From Ktedonobacter racemifer DSM 44963 (lineage in GTDB: Bacteria > Chloroflexota > Ktedonobacteria > Ktedonobacterales > Ktedonobacteraceae), in contig NZ_ADVG01000001.1 of the NCBI RefSeq assembly GCF_000178855.1, forward strand, positions 1,798,001 to 1,862,000: 64,000 nucleotides of DNA. The letters run 5' to 3'. A program made the position numbers and the translations under genes. Positions 23,132-33,754 of the stretch are shown piece by piece; positions within the stretch are counted from its first letter, which is position 1, and each line of letters begins with the position of its first letter. A model generated the notes under the pieces. The model was not told the DNA's origin. It did no database searches and saw only the letters and a program-made list of their open reading frames with translations.

Positions 23132-24438
23132 CAGGGTTTCTCAAAAGTCTGGTGAGGGGTGAAAAAGAAGAGTCAATCCAGTAGAATGCATGACATCAAA
23201 AAACACAGCATTCAAGGAGTGACTCAGCATGGACTATACAACATTGCTGGAAGAAAACAAGGGGGAGCCCGTCTGCTCGTCGAGACAGATGCAATCCCTG
23301 TATCAGGTTTGTCACCATCCGAGAGACGGAAGAAAAGCACGAGGAAGGCAATATGACCTCGCGGGGGTGCTGCTGGTGGTCGTCCTGGCAAAATTGGCGG
23401 GGATGAGCAGCCTGCTAGCAGCAAGTGAATGGGCAAAGGATCAGGAAAAGGTCATCCGCGCGAATGTGAACCTTTCCTGGAAACGGATGCCTTGTGCCAA
23501 TACCTACAGCTACGTCCTGGCACGCTTAGACAGTCAACAGGTCAATGCTCATCTGGCCGCGTGGTTTGTGCGCCAGATGAGCCACCAGCGAGAAGGAGAG
23601 CCAGACGACCAGCACGTCCATCTGGCCATTGATGGCAAAGCGCTCAAAAGCACTGGGGAGCAGGCATATGGAGGAGAGCATCCCCAACAACATCTTCTGC
23701 ATATTTATGAAGCAGAAACGGGTGTGGTCCTCCAGCAGATCCCCATTGGCTCTAAGACGAATGAGGTTGGCGCGCTCAAACCGTTTCTGACCGAGGTGAC
23801 ATGTAAGGGGCGAGTGATCACCGTTGATGCGGCGCAAAGCTATCACGAGATGACTCGGCTGGTGCGCACGAGCTGGAGGGGAGGTGATTCTCATCATCAA
23901 GGACAATACACCTGTTGCTCGCGCGGACCTCGAACTGTTTTTTGAAGACCCGCAAGCAGATCAGAGCACCTGGCAATCGTATACTCAGCTTGACAAGGGC
24001 CATGGTCGTCTGGAACGTCGCTCGATTATGAGCAGTCCCGATCTCAATGGCTTGTTCTTCAAGGATTGGGGCGAGATTGGACAGGTCTTTCGCTTACAGC
24101 GCGAACGAACGATCAAAGGGAAGCACAGTTGCGAGGTTCGCTACGGGTTAACAACGCTTTCTCTGAGGCATTGTCCTCCAGAACGTCTTCTGCACTACCT
24201 TCGAGCACACTGGAAGGTGGAGAATCATCTCCACTGGCATCGAGATGCCACCCTTGGGGAGGACCGTTGCCGAGTCCGCTTCATTCCGGTGATGGAAATG
24301 CTGGCCGTGCTCAATAACGTGGTTCTTTCTCTCATGCACCTGCACCGGGTTTCCACCGTCGCTCGCCAGCTTCGTCGTTTTGCCTCTCATCCAGAGGAGG
24401 CTCTTGCTTGGTTGCTTCAGGACTTTTGAGAAACCCTG
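23132..24438 (+). mobile_element. ISAs1-family insertion sequence, 1307 bp
   Basis: Perfect 18-bp terminal inverted repeats (CAGGGTTTCTCAAAAGTC at 23132-23149, complement at 24421-24438) and a 10-bp target duplication GAGCACGACT (23122-23131 and 24439-24448). The transposase frame inside is broken. Confidence 0.92.
23229..24429 (+). pseudogene. ISAs1-family transposase, frameshifted
   Basis: Two overlapping frames encode one protein of about 399 residues. The first (23229-about 23870) has LAIDGKALKST (D) and VITVDAAQS (D); the second (from about 23870 to 24429) continues VILIIKDNTP and carries the Glu in HWKVENHLHWHRDATLGEDRCR. A one-base difference between about 23855 and 23885 separates them. 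No typical slippery heptamer is obvious, so a disabling indel is more likely than programmed frameshifting. AAGGAG stands 10 bp before the start. Confidence 0.85.
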
Positions 24439-24596
24439 GAGCACGACTTGCTTGCCATGGGAATATCAGTCACATGGACAGGTGGATACAAAGCTGCTCC
24501 GATTTTCATATGCAAACGTATGCAAGCACACATTCACACCGAATTTCGTTGTTCCTGTTTCATCCGTAGGTGCCTCCGGGCCGAAGCCTTTTGGTC

Positions 24597-27074
24597 TTAC
24601 CCCGCGTCCGCAGGCAAGTTTGCGTCTTCGTCCGAGCCAGTACCGGAGACGGCTTGATCCATCAGCCCGATCAAGCGAAGGGCTTCCCGTAACACATTCT
24701 GACCTGCGTTGTGATCTCGATCCTGCGGAAACTGATCATACGGGCAAGCAGGATTCTGACACACAAAGATGCGATCCTTGAGCGTCATCGCTTCCCACGT
24801 CCAACCGCAGCAATGACAGGTCTTGACTTCCAGGAAAGAAACGGTCCACCTTGATCACCTCTCCCCCACGTTGCGCCACTTTTGCCTCGAGCAGACGTCT
24901 GAGGGTGCCGAGCGAGGCATCGGCGAACGAGCGAGCGAGACGGCGATTCTTGAGGAGTCCCTTGAGGTGGAGATCTTCCACCCCGATGATCCCGTAACTG
25001 TCGGCTAGTTTGGTTGTGAGCTTCTGAAGGACATCCTGGCACAGGCAGGTGATGCGATAATGCAGACGTGCGACCTGTCGGCGCGCTTTCTCCCGATTCG
25101 CGGGATCCCAGTTTTCGGCGGTGCAGCCGTTTGTTGGCCTGACGCAATTTCTTGAGGGTGGTTTTGAGGAAGGCTTGGTTTTCGACTTCCTCTCCTGTAC
25201 TCAAGGTGGCTAGGCGGTTCAGCCCCACATCGATACCCACGGCGGCTGGTTTCTTCACCGCGATGCTATCAGGGATCTCGACCTGGATGGACACAAACCA
25301 CCACTCGGCTGTTTTGGTGATGCGTGCCCCCTTCACGCGGCCCGCAAACCGGAGCTTCTCGGCCATATTCACCCAGCCGAGCTTGGGGTTGGGTAGGCCG
25401 CGGGCGAGGTATTGCCTTGTGGCAGCCCTTTTCCCTCGGCCCCCCACCGAACCGGACATGCCCGTTTCCGTAGCATCCGGCTCTCCAGCTTCTGGGAGTT
25501 TTCAGGTTTGGCTCTTCGCATTTCGCGTCCCTTGCCTTTCCGCTCCCATATAACCTGTTGCCCTTCCCCATGTCTCGGACATTACTCCAAGCCTTTGAGG
25601 TAGGGTAAGAGGCCAAGTCCCGATTACTCGGGAGCATCAACCCCTCCCCTCCGAACTTAACGTGCACCCTTTCGATGCATTAAGCTCTCCAGAGGCCCGT
25701 GTCTTTTCAACACCGCTCCCATAGCGGTCTTATGACACATCCATGTCAACCGCCACTTTTGAGTCTGGCCTCCTGCGACCCTTTGTCTCCCACATGGGGA
25801 AACTCCTATGGCCGCTCCGTTACCCTGCTCCTTACGGAGTTTAGGCAATCCCTCAGTTCCATCAAATGTCTCAGTCTGTACGTAGGTGCCCATTTCGTCA
25901 TTTCCCTCTCCGTGAGGGCTGGCTCCAACGAGAGCTTGCAGAGAAAATAGTACCGTTCCCCTGCACGTTGGACACAGGCGATTATCCCGTTCCTGTGGGC
26001 TGCCGCATTTCCGCCGTGACTTGGATTCAGCCAATCAAGACTTCACCATATACAGCTTCACTTGACTTCCCTCTGGCTCCTGGGACTGGAGCTTCACCAG
26101 CATTTTGCACGACATGCTATTTTCCCCTCACGCCTTTCGGGTGAAGGTGTCCCCGCTCTCGTAAGAGAGCGAGTAAGTCGCTGTGTTACTCACCTTGCTC
26201 TAGTGAGCTTACCCCGACGGGTAAGAGAGACATTTGTGACACAAAGGCGCACTACTATGGCAACTCCGTCGCCATGAGACTCGCGTCTTTTAGGCGATCC
26301 CGCTTTTGCGCAAAGAGAACGTTGAGTGTGTTTAGGTGCCCGTTTGTTTCCTATCGGGTTCATTACCCGCTGCTCACTGGAGAGAGTGTTTCCATCATCT
26401 GGATCCCCTATGATGTATTCTCAGTGTCATCCCTTTGGGCATGGTGGGATGGATGCGCATTTCATCACACGGAAACGTAGGTTCAACAATTGGCCAGTTT
26501 CACCTCTCCCCCTAGTGGGGCTTCATGCACACAGGACTTGCGAGACTCTATCATACATGCCTTCTGATATTTCTCGCTTTATGAGCATGCTACAGTTGCC
26601 TTTGGGTTTCCCCTCCGGGTTAGCTCTTGTCCTAGAGGTTTTCACTCTCGACCTCTCCTGTCTGTGACAGGTATTACTCTCTGCACCGACACGGCGCACG
26701 ATCCACATGCGGTGATCTCCCAACTCGAATTGATCGTTGGCGAGGTAGAAACTCGGCGTACTGCGCTTCTTGCTTTTGAACTTCGGGCGGCGTGCACGGC
26801 CCTCAAAGAACGCGGTAAACGCCTTGCCCAAATCGAGAAAGGGCTGATCAGAGGCGTTCTTGGTGACCTCCCAGGTCCAGGGGAATTGCTCCCGCCTGAT
26901 CTCGTTAAACTGCTTCTTGAGCTTGAAGGCGGTGGGGGTTCCCCCGGCCTCATATTGGCGGTTCCACTCAGCCAATGCCCAGTTCCAGACAAAGCGTGCG
27001 GTCCCGGCGGCTTTGGCAAAGTACACCGCCTGTTCCGCTGTGGGATGGAGTCTGATCTTATGCGCCTTGATCAT
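24597..27074 (-). pseudogene. tnpB: Decayed tnpB interrupted by a group II intron
   Basis: Exon 1 (26700-27074) encodes the TnpB start MIKAHKIRLHPTAEQAVYF up to HRMWI. Exon 2 (24597-25408) resumes in frame with LARGLPNPKLGWVNMAEKL and keeps the first RuvC Asp (VGIDVGLNRLATL), but is then broken by at least three frameshifts (about 25085, 24980 and 24840) before the zinc finger and final Asp (DRDHNAGQN). The product is therefore dead even if the intron splices. Element ends could not be fixed. Confidence 0.82.
25409..26699 (-). other. ORF-less group II intron (about 1.29 kb) inside tnpB
   Basis: The 5' end on the minus strand is GTGCG at 26699, fitting the GUGYG rule. Domain V is recognisable at 25449-25483 (GAGCCGGATGCTACGGAAAC..., ending CCGGTTC) with a short domain VI and an AC end at 25409. 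Removing 25409-26699 joins the tnpB frame exactly. No reverse transcriptase is encoded; small frames inside are not RT-like. It would need a maturase in trans, possibly from an intron like that at 51730. Confidence 0.72.
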
Positions 27075-27429
27075 CCCTCACATCCTTTCACAGAACCGCT
27101 GCTCGAAGAAGGTTGTTGTTTAAAACATATGTTCCATAACTACATCTTAACCTATTTTCCTCGCTTTTTCAATACTGTTGAAACCTTTTTTCAGAAGGCA
27201 AAGAAGCCTTACGACAAGTATAGTTAAGATGACGACCATGGGGATAGCGTGCCTTGAACAGCATTGCGAACTGGCACAAAACGCGCTAAAATGTCAGCGG
27301 TGAATAACTTATTATATATAGGGGCCCGGATATCGTTGTCCCTGGTCCCCAAAGTTTCATTCTGGCACATCGTCGCGATACTGATACAAAAGTGCATGAT
27401 GAGGCTCAAGTGTTGCTAGAGGTATATGA
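27075..27429. other. Gap before rnc, 355 bp
   Basis: Holds a spaced inverted repeat CATCTTAAC / GTTAAGATG (about 27144 and 27225) and a small AAGGC/GCCTT hairpin between them; possibly the left end of the tnpB element. The rnc promoter must lie here. No gene seen. Confidence 0.45.
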
Positions 27430-28113
27430 ATGCACGAAGAGTTGGAAGCTATTCTCGATATACAATTTCATAATCCCAATCTGCTCACCCTTGCCCTCAC
27501 CCACCGCTCCTATATTTATGAGGCAGCGGGCGAAGGGAGAAGCTCAAATGAACGCCTGGAGTTTCTGGGAGACTCCATTCTCGCTCTCATTAGTGCGGAC
27601 TTTCTCTACCGCACATTTCCCGACCTGGCGGAGGGCGAATTGACCGATGCCCGTGCAGTCCTGGTGCGCACCGAGACGCTGGCGAACTTTGCGCGCGATA
27701 TTAACCTGAGCAATTTCCTGCTTATGGGCAAAGGGGAGCAACATAGCGGTGGAGGTCAACGCGTCCTTGCCTCAGCGTTCGAGGCCCTACTAGGCGCGAT
27801 CTATCTCGATCAGGGATTGGATGCAGTGCAGACATTCCTCCTCAAACGCCTTGAACCTCTGGCTCACACTATCGTCAGGAATCGCCTCTTTAAGGATAAT
27901 AAGTCGCTCTTTCAAGAACTCGCGCAGGCTCACGACGGTATTACCCCATCCTACCGCCTTGTCAATCAGGAAGGCCCTTCCCACAACCGCGAGTTTACCA
28001 TCGAGGTACTCCTTGGTGAACAGGTCGCGGGACGAGGCCAGGGGCGCAATAAGCAATCTGCGGAACAAGAGGCCGCACGCCAGGCTTTACTCAGCCGGGG
28101 ATGGATCTCATAG
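27430..28113 (+). CDS. rnc: Ribonuclease III
   Basis: 227 residues. Catalytic signature NERLEFLGDSILALI, second acidic site near FEALLGAIYLDQG, and a C-terminal double-stranded RNA-binding domain (about 155-227, ending AEQEAARQALL). Cleaves double-stranded RNA in rRNA and mRNA processing. AGAGG precedes the ATG. It is 104 bp upstream of rpoN in the same direction, likely co-transcribed. Confidence 0.96.
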   Translation: MHEELEAILDIQFHNPNLLTLALTHRSYIYEAAGEGRSSNERLEFLGDSILALISADFLYRTFPDLAEGELTDARAVLVRTETLANFARDINLSNFLLMGKGEQHSGGGQRVLASAFEALLGAIYLDQGLDAVQTFLLKRLEPLAHTIVRNRLFKDNKSLFQELAQAHDGITPSYRLVNQEGPSHNREFTIEVLLGEQVAGRGQGRNKQSAEQEAARQALLSRGWIS

Positions 28114-28217
28114 CGAAATAACCAGTCAGTCCGTTACCCATCCAGGACGCAATGAAGCGCAGAGGTACGTGCTATGTCCCGTCCGTCGCCGGACCAAGAG
28201 GGGAAGTAGGGCAGAGT

Positions 28218-29702
28218 ATGCGACTAGAGCCGACACCCAGGCCAGAACAGGTCGTCCGCGTCAACGCAAAGCTCATCACATCCAGCACAATTTTACATTT
28301 CTCTTCTGAAGAGCTTGAACATGCAGTCAGTCAGGAACAGGCAGAGAATCCCGCACTCTCGGTGAAAGAACAACGCATCTGCCTCTCCTGTGGCACCCCC
28401 CTGTATAGCCAGTATGGGCAGGTATGCGCAGCGTGTGGCAACTTCATACAACAGGAGCAACCCTCCACCACGACCGAGGGACCTCTCCTTTCGCCCGAGG
28501 GAGCCCACTGGAATTATCAACAACATACCTTCTTTGATATTGATAACTACGGCTTCGTGGCCATTGATGACGAGGACGCCTTTGATCCCATGGCAAGGAT
28601 CGCGACCAATGAATCCCTGAGCGAGACCCTCCTGCAACAGCTAGAGGCGCTGATCGCGCCCGAGGATGCCTTAATCGCCGAGCAACTTGTTGGCAATCTG
28701 AATGAGCGAGGCTACCTGGAGGTCTCCATTGAGGAGATCGCGACCTATCTCGAAGTGCCTGTAGCGCGCGTGAGTTATGTCCTCAAACAACTCCAGATGC
28801 TTGAACCGCTGGGAATTGGGGCCCGCGATCTACGCGAATGCCTTCTCCTACAACTGGAGGCCCTGGCAGAGGTCGATGATGCACCCGCCCTGACCCAGAC
28901 GCTGATCACCCACTATCTTGACCAACTGGCCCATAACCAGTTTCACGAGATTGCGCGTCAGCTCAAGGTTCCCGAGGAGAGTATCAAAGAGGCCTATCAC
29001 TATATCCGCACCACACTCCACCCCTATCCAGCACAGACCTATAGCGTGACCCAAAGCTATGGACGCTCAGGTCATGGCACAAGTTATATTCGTCCCGACA
29101 TCATCATTCGCCAGGGAGAGAACGGTCTTGAAATAGAGCTGGTGGAAGAGAGACGCTACCACTTCTCGATTGGCTCACGCTATCCCCTCCCAACCAGCGA
29201 GGCCCCCAGCAACGATGTGCAACGCGATGTGCAACGCTACATACACTACCATAACGACCGCGCAAAGTTCTTTATTGACTGCGTCCAACGCCGCTGGCAA
29301 ACGTTGCGTCGCGTCTCCGAGCTGGTCGTCAACTACCAGCGCGAATTTATCGAGAAAGGGGTGCGCTACCTCCGGCCACTCACACGCGCAGAGGTCGCGA
29401 CGCGCTTAAGCCTTGATGAGGGCACCGTCAGCCGCGCGACAGCTAATAAATACGCCCTGCTCCCTAATGGGCGTCTGCTCCCCATGGCAGACTTTTTCGA
29501 TGGCTCGCTTGGAGTCAAGGACATGTTACGCGAACTGATTCTCTCTGAGGAGGCGCGCCACCGCTATAGCGACGATGAACTAGCCCGCTTGATGACCGCC
29601 CAGGGTGTTCCCATGGCCCGGCGTACCGTAACCAAGTATCGCGAGGAGATGGGTATAGGCTCCTCACGAGAGCGCAATCGTGCTCCCGTGAAGAACCTAT
29701 GA
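28218..29702 (+). CDS. rpoN: RNA polymerase sigma-54 factor with an inserted zinc ribbon
   Basis: 494 residues from ATG 28218; an in-frame ATG at 28152 is possible. Region I (VVRVNAKLITSSTILHF, ending EQAENPAL), the core-binding and HTH regions, and the RpoN box ARRTVTKYRE near the C-terminus identify sigma-54. Unusual is a C4 zinc ribbon, CLSCGTPLYSQYGQVCAACG, directly after region I, where the usual protein has an acidic linker. Sigma-54 directs activator-dependent transcription from -24/-12 promoters; no enhancer-binding protein is in the window. Confidence 0.93.
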   Translation: MRLEPTPRPEQVVRVNAKLITSSTILHFSSEELEHAVSQEQAENPALSVKEQRICLSCGTPLYSQYGQVCAACGNFIQQEQPSTTTEGPLLSPEGAHWNYQQHTFFDIDNYGFVAIDDEDAFDPMARIATNESLSETLLQQLEALIAPEDALIAEQLVGNLNERGYLEVSIEEIATYLEVPVARVSYVLKQLQMLEPLGIGARDLRECLLLQLEALAEVDDAPALTQTLITHYLDQLAHNQFHEIARQLKVPEESIKEAYHYIRTTLHPYPAQTYSVTQSYGRSGHGTSYIRPDIIIRQGENGLEIELVEERRYHFSIGSRYPLPTSEAPSNDVQRDVQRYIHYHNDRAKFFIDCVQRRWQTLRRVSELVVNYQREFIEKGVRYLRPLTRAEVATRLSLDEGTVSRATANKYALLPNGRLLPMADFFDGSLGVKDMLRELILSEEARHRYSDDELARLMTAQGVPMARRTVTKYREEMGIGSSRERNRAPVKNL

Positions 29703-29741
29703 ATGCCGGGTTCCTGAAGGCGTTTGCATGTGGCGCTCTCG

Positions 29742-31721
29742 TTACTTCGCGCGTTCAAGCAATCCCTGAGCGCTTTCAGGATCGACGTAGAGCGTTCGCT
29801 CACGCTCATAGACAACCATGCCGGGGCCACCACCCTTCATATGGCGCACGTGGCGCTGCAAAGTGTAGTCGACCGGGGCATTGGTAATACCACGCGCCTG
29901 GCTATAATACGCCGCCAGGCTCGCGGCCTGGTCAATCGTGCTGCGTGGAATCTCACGCCCGGCCGCTTTGACAATGACGTGCGCCCCCGGCACACCACGC
30001 GCGTGCAGCCAGACATCATTGCCGCTCGCCTGGTGGAAGGTGACCTCCTCGTTCTGGCGGCTGTTCTTCCCAACCAGGAGCGTAAAGCCTTCGTGACTCT
30101 GAAAGGAGAGCGGCACACCACCACCGGGCGCGGCCGCCTTTCCTTTGGCACCTTTGCCTCCCTTGGCAGTCTTGCCCTTCTTCGCCGCCTTCAAGGCCTT
30201 CTTGTCCAGGGCAGCTTTTCCACGGATGTAGCCCGCCGCCTGGACCACTGCCTTCACCAGGGCCACCTCGGCGGGCGTTTCAGCCAGCGAGAGATCCAGC
30301 AAAAGCTGTTCGATGGTCGCCAACTCAGCGTTGTTCTGCTCGATCTGATCCGGCAGGAGTTCCAGGGCGCGTCGGAGTTTGTGATACTTGTTGAAGAGGC
30401 GGTTGGCGTTACCTACAGCATCAAAACGGGGGTCCAGGGTCATACTCACCCTGGGTACAATCCCGCTCTCATCCTCTTCAAAATAGTTCTCCAGCTCGAC
30501 ATTCACCTGGCCCTGCACCACCTCGTGCTGGTGCGCCAGCAACAATTCACCCTGGAGGCGATAGCGCGCCGCCTCTTCGGAGGAGGCCATCTCCTGGCGT
30601 AGGAGTTCGGCCTTACGCACACAGCGATCACGCTGCGTCTGGAGTATCTTGCGCACCGGTGAGCGAACCCCGTCCATGGCATCCCGCCACTCGGCGCGCG
30701 CGAAATAGTCGTCCAGTACGACATTGATCGAGGGCGACGAGCGGAAGGTGACATCGTCACGGGCTGCGTATTGCTCCAGTTGATAGGCGGCAAAAGCCAG
30801 GACCTCTTCGCGGGCCTCCAGCCCCTCGCCTGCCTTCTCACGCACCACCAGTTGCGGCTGCCACTGATGGCTTTCATAGAGCGAGAAGAGATCACGAATG
30901 ACCCAGGCCAGTTCCTCCCAGGTTGCCTCACTGGCCTCTTCGACCGGCAGCTCGGCGTTCTCTGTCGCCCGGTAGACCATTTCGCGGGCTAGCAGCGGGC
31001 TACATCCCTCCAGGTGGCGCGTCAGCAATTGCCAGAGTGTAGCCTTCGCCGGCCCCTTCTTACGCTTCTTCTGCGACTCTGTACTCGCCTCTTCTGGCTG
31101 TTCAGCGGCACAGATCGCCAGTTGGGCCGCCGTCACGGTCAGAGGATCGAGGCGCGGCAACGTCTGGCCCGCCAGGGTGCGCTGCTGGGGTGGTGGGGCG
31201 ACGTAGGGGACATTCGGCGTGATCACGCGATAGCGGTTCACCTCCGCGCTTACACGCTTGAGGCTACCCAGGATCATCCCCCCCTCGTCACAGAAGACAA
31301 TGTTACTGATACGCCCCATAATCTCAATGATCAGGCGGAAACGTGTACGCTCCTCGCTCTCAGGCGAGCTGCGATAGCCCGCAATAATCTCAATCACGCG
31401 CTCGCCACGTGGCTGCTTGATCGCTTCAATACGTGCGCCTTCCAGGTATTTGCGTAGCAACATCACAAACGCAGGCGGCTCGCTGGCGATACGAGGGGGT
31501 TTACGCGCCGTGATATGCGCACGCGCCAGCTGGGGATGGGCAGAGAAATAGACCCAATAGTTGCGTCCACCTCCCTGCTCCTCCCCCTGGGGACGGGGGG
31601 CATAGCACTGCAACGCCAACGCATACTCAGTAGGCTGAATAATAGTATCGATACGCGCCCCCATCAGCAGCATACGCCACTCATCCGCGACGGCCGCCAG
31701 GGTCATGGCATCTACATGCAT
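29742..31721 (-). CDS. rqcH: RqcH/NFACT family ribosome quality control protein
   Basis: 659 residues from ATG 31721 (MHVDAMTLAAVADEW), the family start; the longer frame is rejected. Domains: NFACT-N (1-200), helix-hairpin-helix, central coiled coil, a Lys/Ala/Gly-rich linker (about 515-545) and the NFACT-R domain with NDVWLHARGVPGAHVIVK. In Bacillus, RqcH binds stalled 50S subunits and recruits tRNA-Ala to add alanine tails. Convergent with rpoN, 39 bp apart. Confidence 0.9.
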   Translation of the reverse strand: MHVDAMTLAAVADEWRMLLMGARIDTIIQPTEYALALQCYAPRPQGEEQGGGRNYWVYFSAHPQLARAHITARKPPRIASEPPAFVMLLRKYLEGARIEAIKQPRGERVIEIIAGYRSSPESEERTRFRLIIEIMGRISNIVFCDEGGMILGSLKRVSAEVNRYRVITPNVPYVAPPPQQRTLAGQTLPRLDPLTVTAAQLAICAAEQPEEASTESQKKRKKGPAKATLWQLLTRHLEGCSPLLAREMVYRATENAELPVEEASEATWEELAWVIRDLFSLYESHQWQPQLVVREKAGEGLEAREEVLAFAAYQLEQYAARDDVTFRSSPSINVVLDDYFARAEWRDAMDGVRSPVRKILQTQRDRCVRKAELLRQEMASSEEAARYRLQGELLLAHQHEVVQGQVNVELENYFEEDESGIVPRVSMTLDPRFDAVGNANRLFNKYHKLRRALELLPDQIEQNNAELATIEQLLLDLSLAETPAEVALVKAVVQAAGYIRGKAALDKKALKAAKKGKTAKGGKGAKGKAAAPGGGVPLSFQSHEGFTLLVGKNSRQNEEVTFHQASGNDVWLHARGVPGAHVIVKAAGREIPRSTIDQAASLAAYYSQARGITNAPVDYTLQRHVRHMKGGGPGMVVYERERTLYVDPESAQGLLERAK

Positions 31722-31836
31722 ACGACGTTCCAATCTAGACTTTTGCTGCGCGTAAAAACAAGCAAGCAGCAATGGGCAGGCAAGCACATTTTTGCTTTGG
31801 TGCAGCCTGCTTCGTGTTGTACAATATCACTAAGCT

Positions 31837-31896
31837 CTTATTCCGATACCCAACGTCACTCACGTGACTAGCGCTTTGCGCTCAGGGTCTCGGATC
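31837..31896 (+). repeat. Palindromic interspersed repeat, copy B
   Basis: CTTATTCCGATACCCAAC, then GTCAC-TCAC-GTGAC, TAGCGC-TTT-GCGC and the closing arm CTCGGA. Same order as copies A and C. Lies between divergent rqcH and gmk. Confidence 0.8.
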
Positions 31897-32067
31897 AGTA
31901 GTATTGAGCGTTGCACTTTAGTGGTGATCGCCTCTTGCCGAATAGCTATTGTAGAGGGGTAGAGACACCACTGTCAAAATACGCTCGCTGATGCACCACA
32001 GTATAACAAAGTGTTGGCTGTTCGTACATCAACCCTCAAAACATCCAGATCTGCCGGGAAGAGAAAC

Positions 32068-32724
32068 ATGCATATTGAGACAGGTTCTACCGTACCTCAA
32101 CCATCTGATAAATCACATCTCGATACCTCTCATAAACGTGGTCTTCTGTTTGTGCTTTCAGCCCCCTCAGGGACAGGAAAAGATACGGTTATTCAAGCGC
32201 TCAAAGCGCAAGGGATGGACTTTCACGTGGTGGCGTCCGTTACCACACGTGCCCCCCGCGTCGGGGAGAGTGAGGGCAACCCTTATCACTTTGTGAACCA
32301 AGACACATTTGATCAACTGGTAGCCAATGATGAATTACTTGAGTATGCTAACGTACATGGTAACTGGTACGGACAACCCAAGCAACAGATTCGCGACCAT
32401 CTGAGTCAAGGGCGTGATGTCCTGCTCAAGATAGATGTTCAGGGAGCGGCAACCATTCGCCACAAGCTTTCTGAGGCAATCTTTCTATTTCTGGTTCCCG
32501 GCTCATTTGAAGAGCTTGCCTACCGCCTGACCAGGCGGCAGACAGAGACAGAGGATGAGAGACAACGTCGTCTTCTTGATGCTCAAACAGAACTGGCACA
32601 ACGCGATCACTATGACTATGTCGTAGAGAACCGCCAGGGATATCTAGACAAAGCTGTCGAACAAGTACGCGCTATTATACTTGCTGAGCACTGTCGCACA
32701 CAACCCAGATATGTCACACTTTAA
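32068..32724 (+). CDS. gmk: Guanylate kinase
   Basis: 218 residues from ATG 32068 (GGGAAGAG upstream). P-loop SAPSGTGKDT, GMP-binding VVASVTTRAPRVGE and YGQPKQQI, lid region RLTRRQTETEDE. Converts GMP to GDP. The N-terminus has about 25 extra residues before the usual start of the fold. It is 26 bp upstream of glpX, in one operon. Confidence 0.94.
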   Translation: MHIETGSTVPQPSDKSHLDTSHKRGLLFVLSAPSGTGKDTVIQALKAQGMDFHVVASVTTRAPRVGESEGNPYHFVNQDTFDQLVANDELLEYANVHGNWYGQPKQQIRDHLSQGRDVLLKIDVQGAATIRHKLSEAIFLFLVPGSFEELAYRLTRRQTETEDERQRRLLDAQTELAQRDHYDYVVENRQGYLDKAVEQVRAIILAEHCRTQPRYVTL

Positions 32725-32750
32725 CACCTGACAATAGAAGGAGGATTGCA

Positions 32751-33746
32751 TTGGAAGAACGTTTTGAACAGTCCGGGACACGCGAACGCAACCTGGGCAT
32801 GGAATTGATACGTGTCACTGAAGCCGCTGCCCTGAGCGCTGGTCGCTGGATGGGTAAAGGCAATAAAGAGATGGTAGACCAGGCGGCCGTCGATGCCATG
32901 CGCCATGCCGTCGACGGCGTCGATATGGACGGCGTCGTCGTCATTGGCGAGGGCGAAAAAGACGAGGCCCCCATGCTCTACATCGGCGAGCACGTCGGCA
33001 ATGGACATAAGCCTGAAGTAGATGTCGCCGTTGATCCCGTCGATGGCACGCGCCTACTGGCGCTCGGTTTGCCTGGCGCCCTGGCCGTGGTCGCGACAGC
33101 GGAACGTGGCACGATGTACTCTGCCCCTCCTGGAGTCTTCTACATGGAGAAGATCGCGGTCGGACCCGCCATGCGCAACGCTATCGACATCAATGCACCC
33201 GTCGCGGTCAACCTGGACAGGATCGCGCGCGCGAGAGAGGCACGCATCGACGACCTGACAGTGGCCATCCTGGACCGCCCACGTCACTCTGAGATTATTC
33301 GCCAGGTACGTGAAGTGGGGGCACGCATTCGCCTTATTGGTGATGGTGATGTCGCCGCCGCCATCCAGGCCGCGATGGAAGATTACCGCGGTATCGATGT
33401 CTTGCTGGGTATTGGTGGCGCGCCTGAAGCGGTTCTCGCCGCGGCTGCTATTAAATGTATCGGGGGCGAGATTCAGTGTAAGATCTGGCCACGCAACGAC
33501 CAGGAGCGCGAGAAGCTCAAGGCCGATGGTATTGATCTCAGCCAGGTCTACCGCACTGATGACCTGGTCAAGGGCAACGACGTGGCCTTCGCGGCCACTG
33601 GCATTACCACTGGTGAACTGCTCGATGGCGTCCAGTATTTCGGCTGGGGCGCACGTACCTCCTCTGTGATGATGCGTTCCCGCTCTGGCACGGTTCGCTA
33701 TATCCAGGCCCGCCACAAGTGGCGCAAATCCAGCCAGGCTCAGTAG
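32751..33746 (+). CDS. glpX: Fructose-1,6-bisphosphatase class II
   Basis: 331 residues with a TTG start at 32751 placed by AGGAGG 7 bp upstream. Metal and substrate motifs VVIGEGEKDEAPMLYIGE and VDPVDGTRLLA, and GIGGAPEAVLAA later. Gluconeogenic enzyme hydrolysing fructose 1,6-bisphosphate; some homologues also act on sedoheptulose bisphosphate. A 25-bp-stem hairpin follows. Confidence 0.95.
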   Translation: MEERFEQSGTRERNLGMELIRVTEAAALSAGRWMGKGNKEMVDQAAVDAMRHAVDGVDMDGVVVIGEGEKDEAPMLYIGEHVGNGHKPEVDVAVDPVDGTRLLALGLPGALAVVATAERGTMYSAPPGVFYMEKIAVGPAMRNAIDINAPVAVNLDRIARAREARIDDLTVAILDRPRHSEIIRQVREVGARIRLIGDGDVAAAIQAAMEDYRGIDVLLGIGGAPEAVLAAAAIKCIGGEIQCKIWPRNDQEREKLKADGIDLSQVYRTDDLVKGNDVAFAATGITTGELLDGVQYFGWGARTSSVMMRSRSGTVRYIQARHKWRKSSQAQ

Positions 33747-33754
33747 GGTTGTTT

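Noticed and set aside
23855..23885. Programmed frameshift in the ISAs1 transposase
   Set aside because: ISAs1 transposases are normally a single frame and no slippery heptamer is visible.
25657..26034. 125-codon frame inside the ORF-less intron
   Set aside because: No RT, maturase or nuclease motif; probably chance within the ribozyme.
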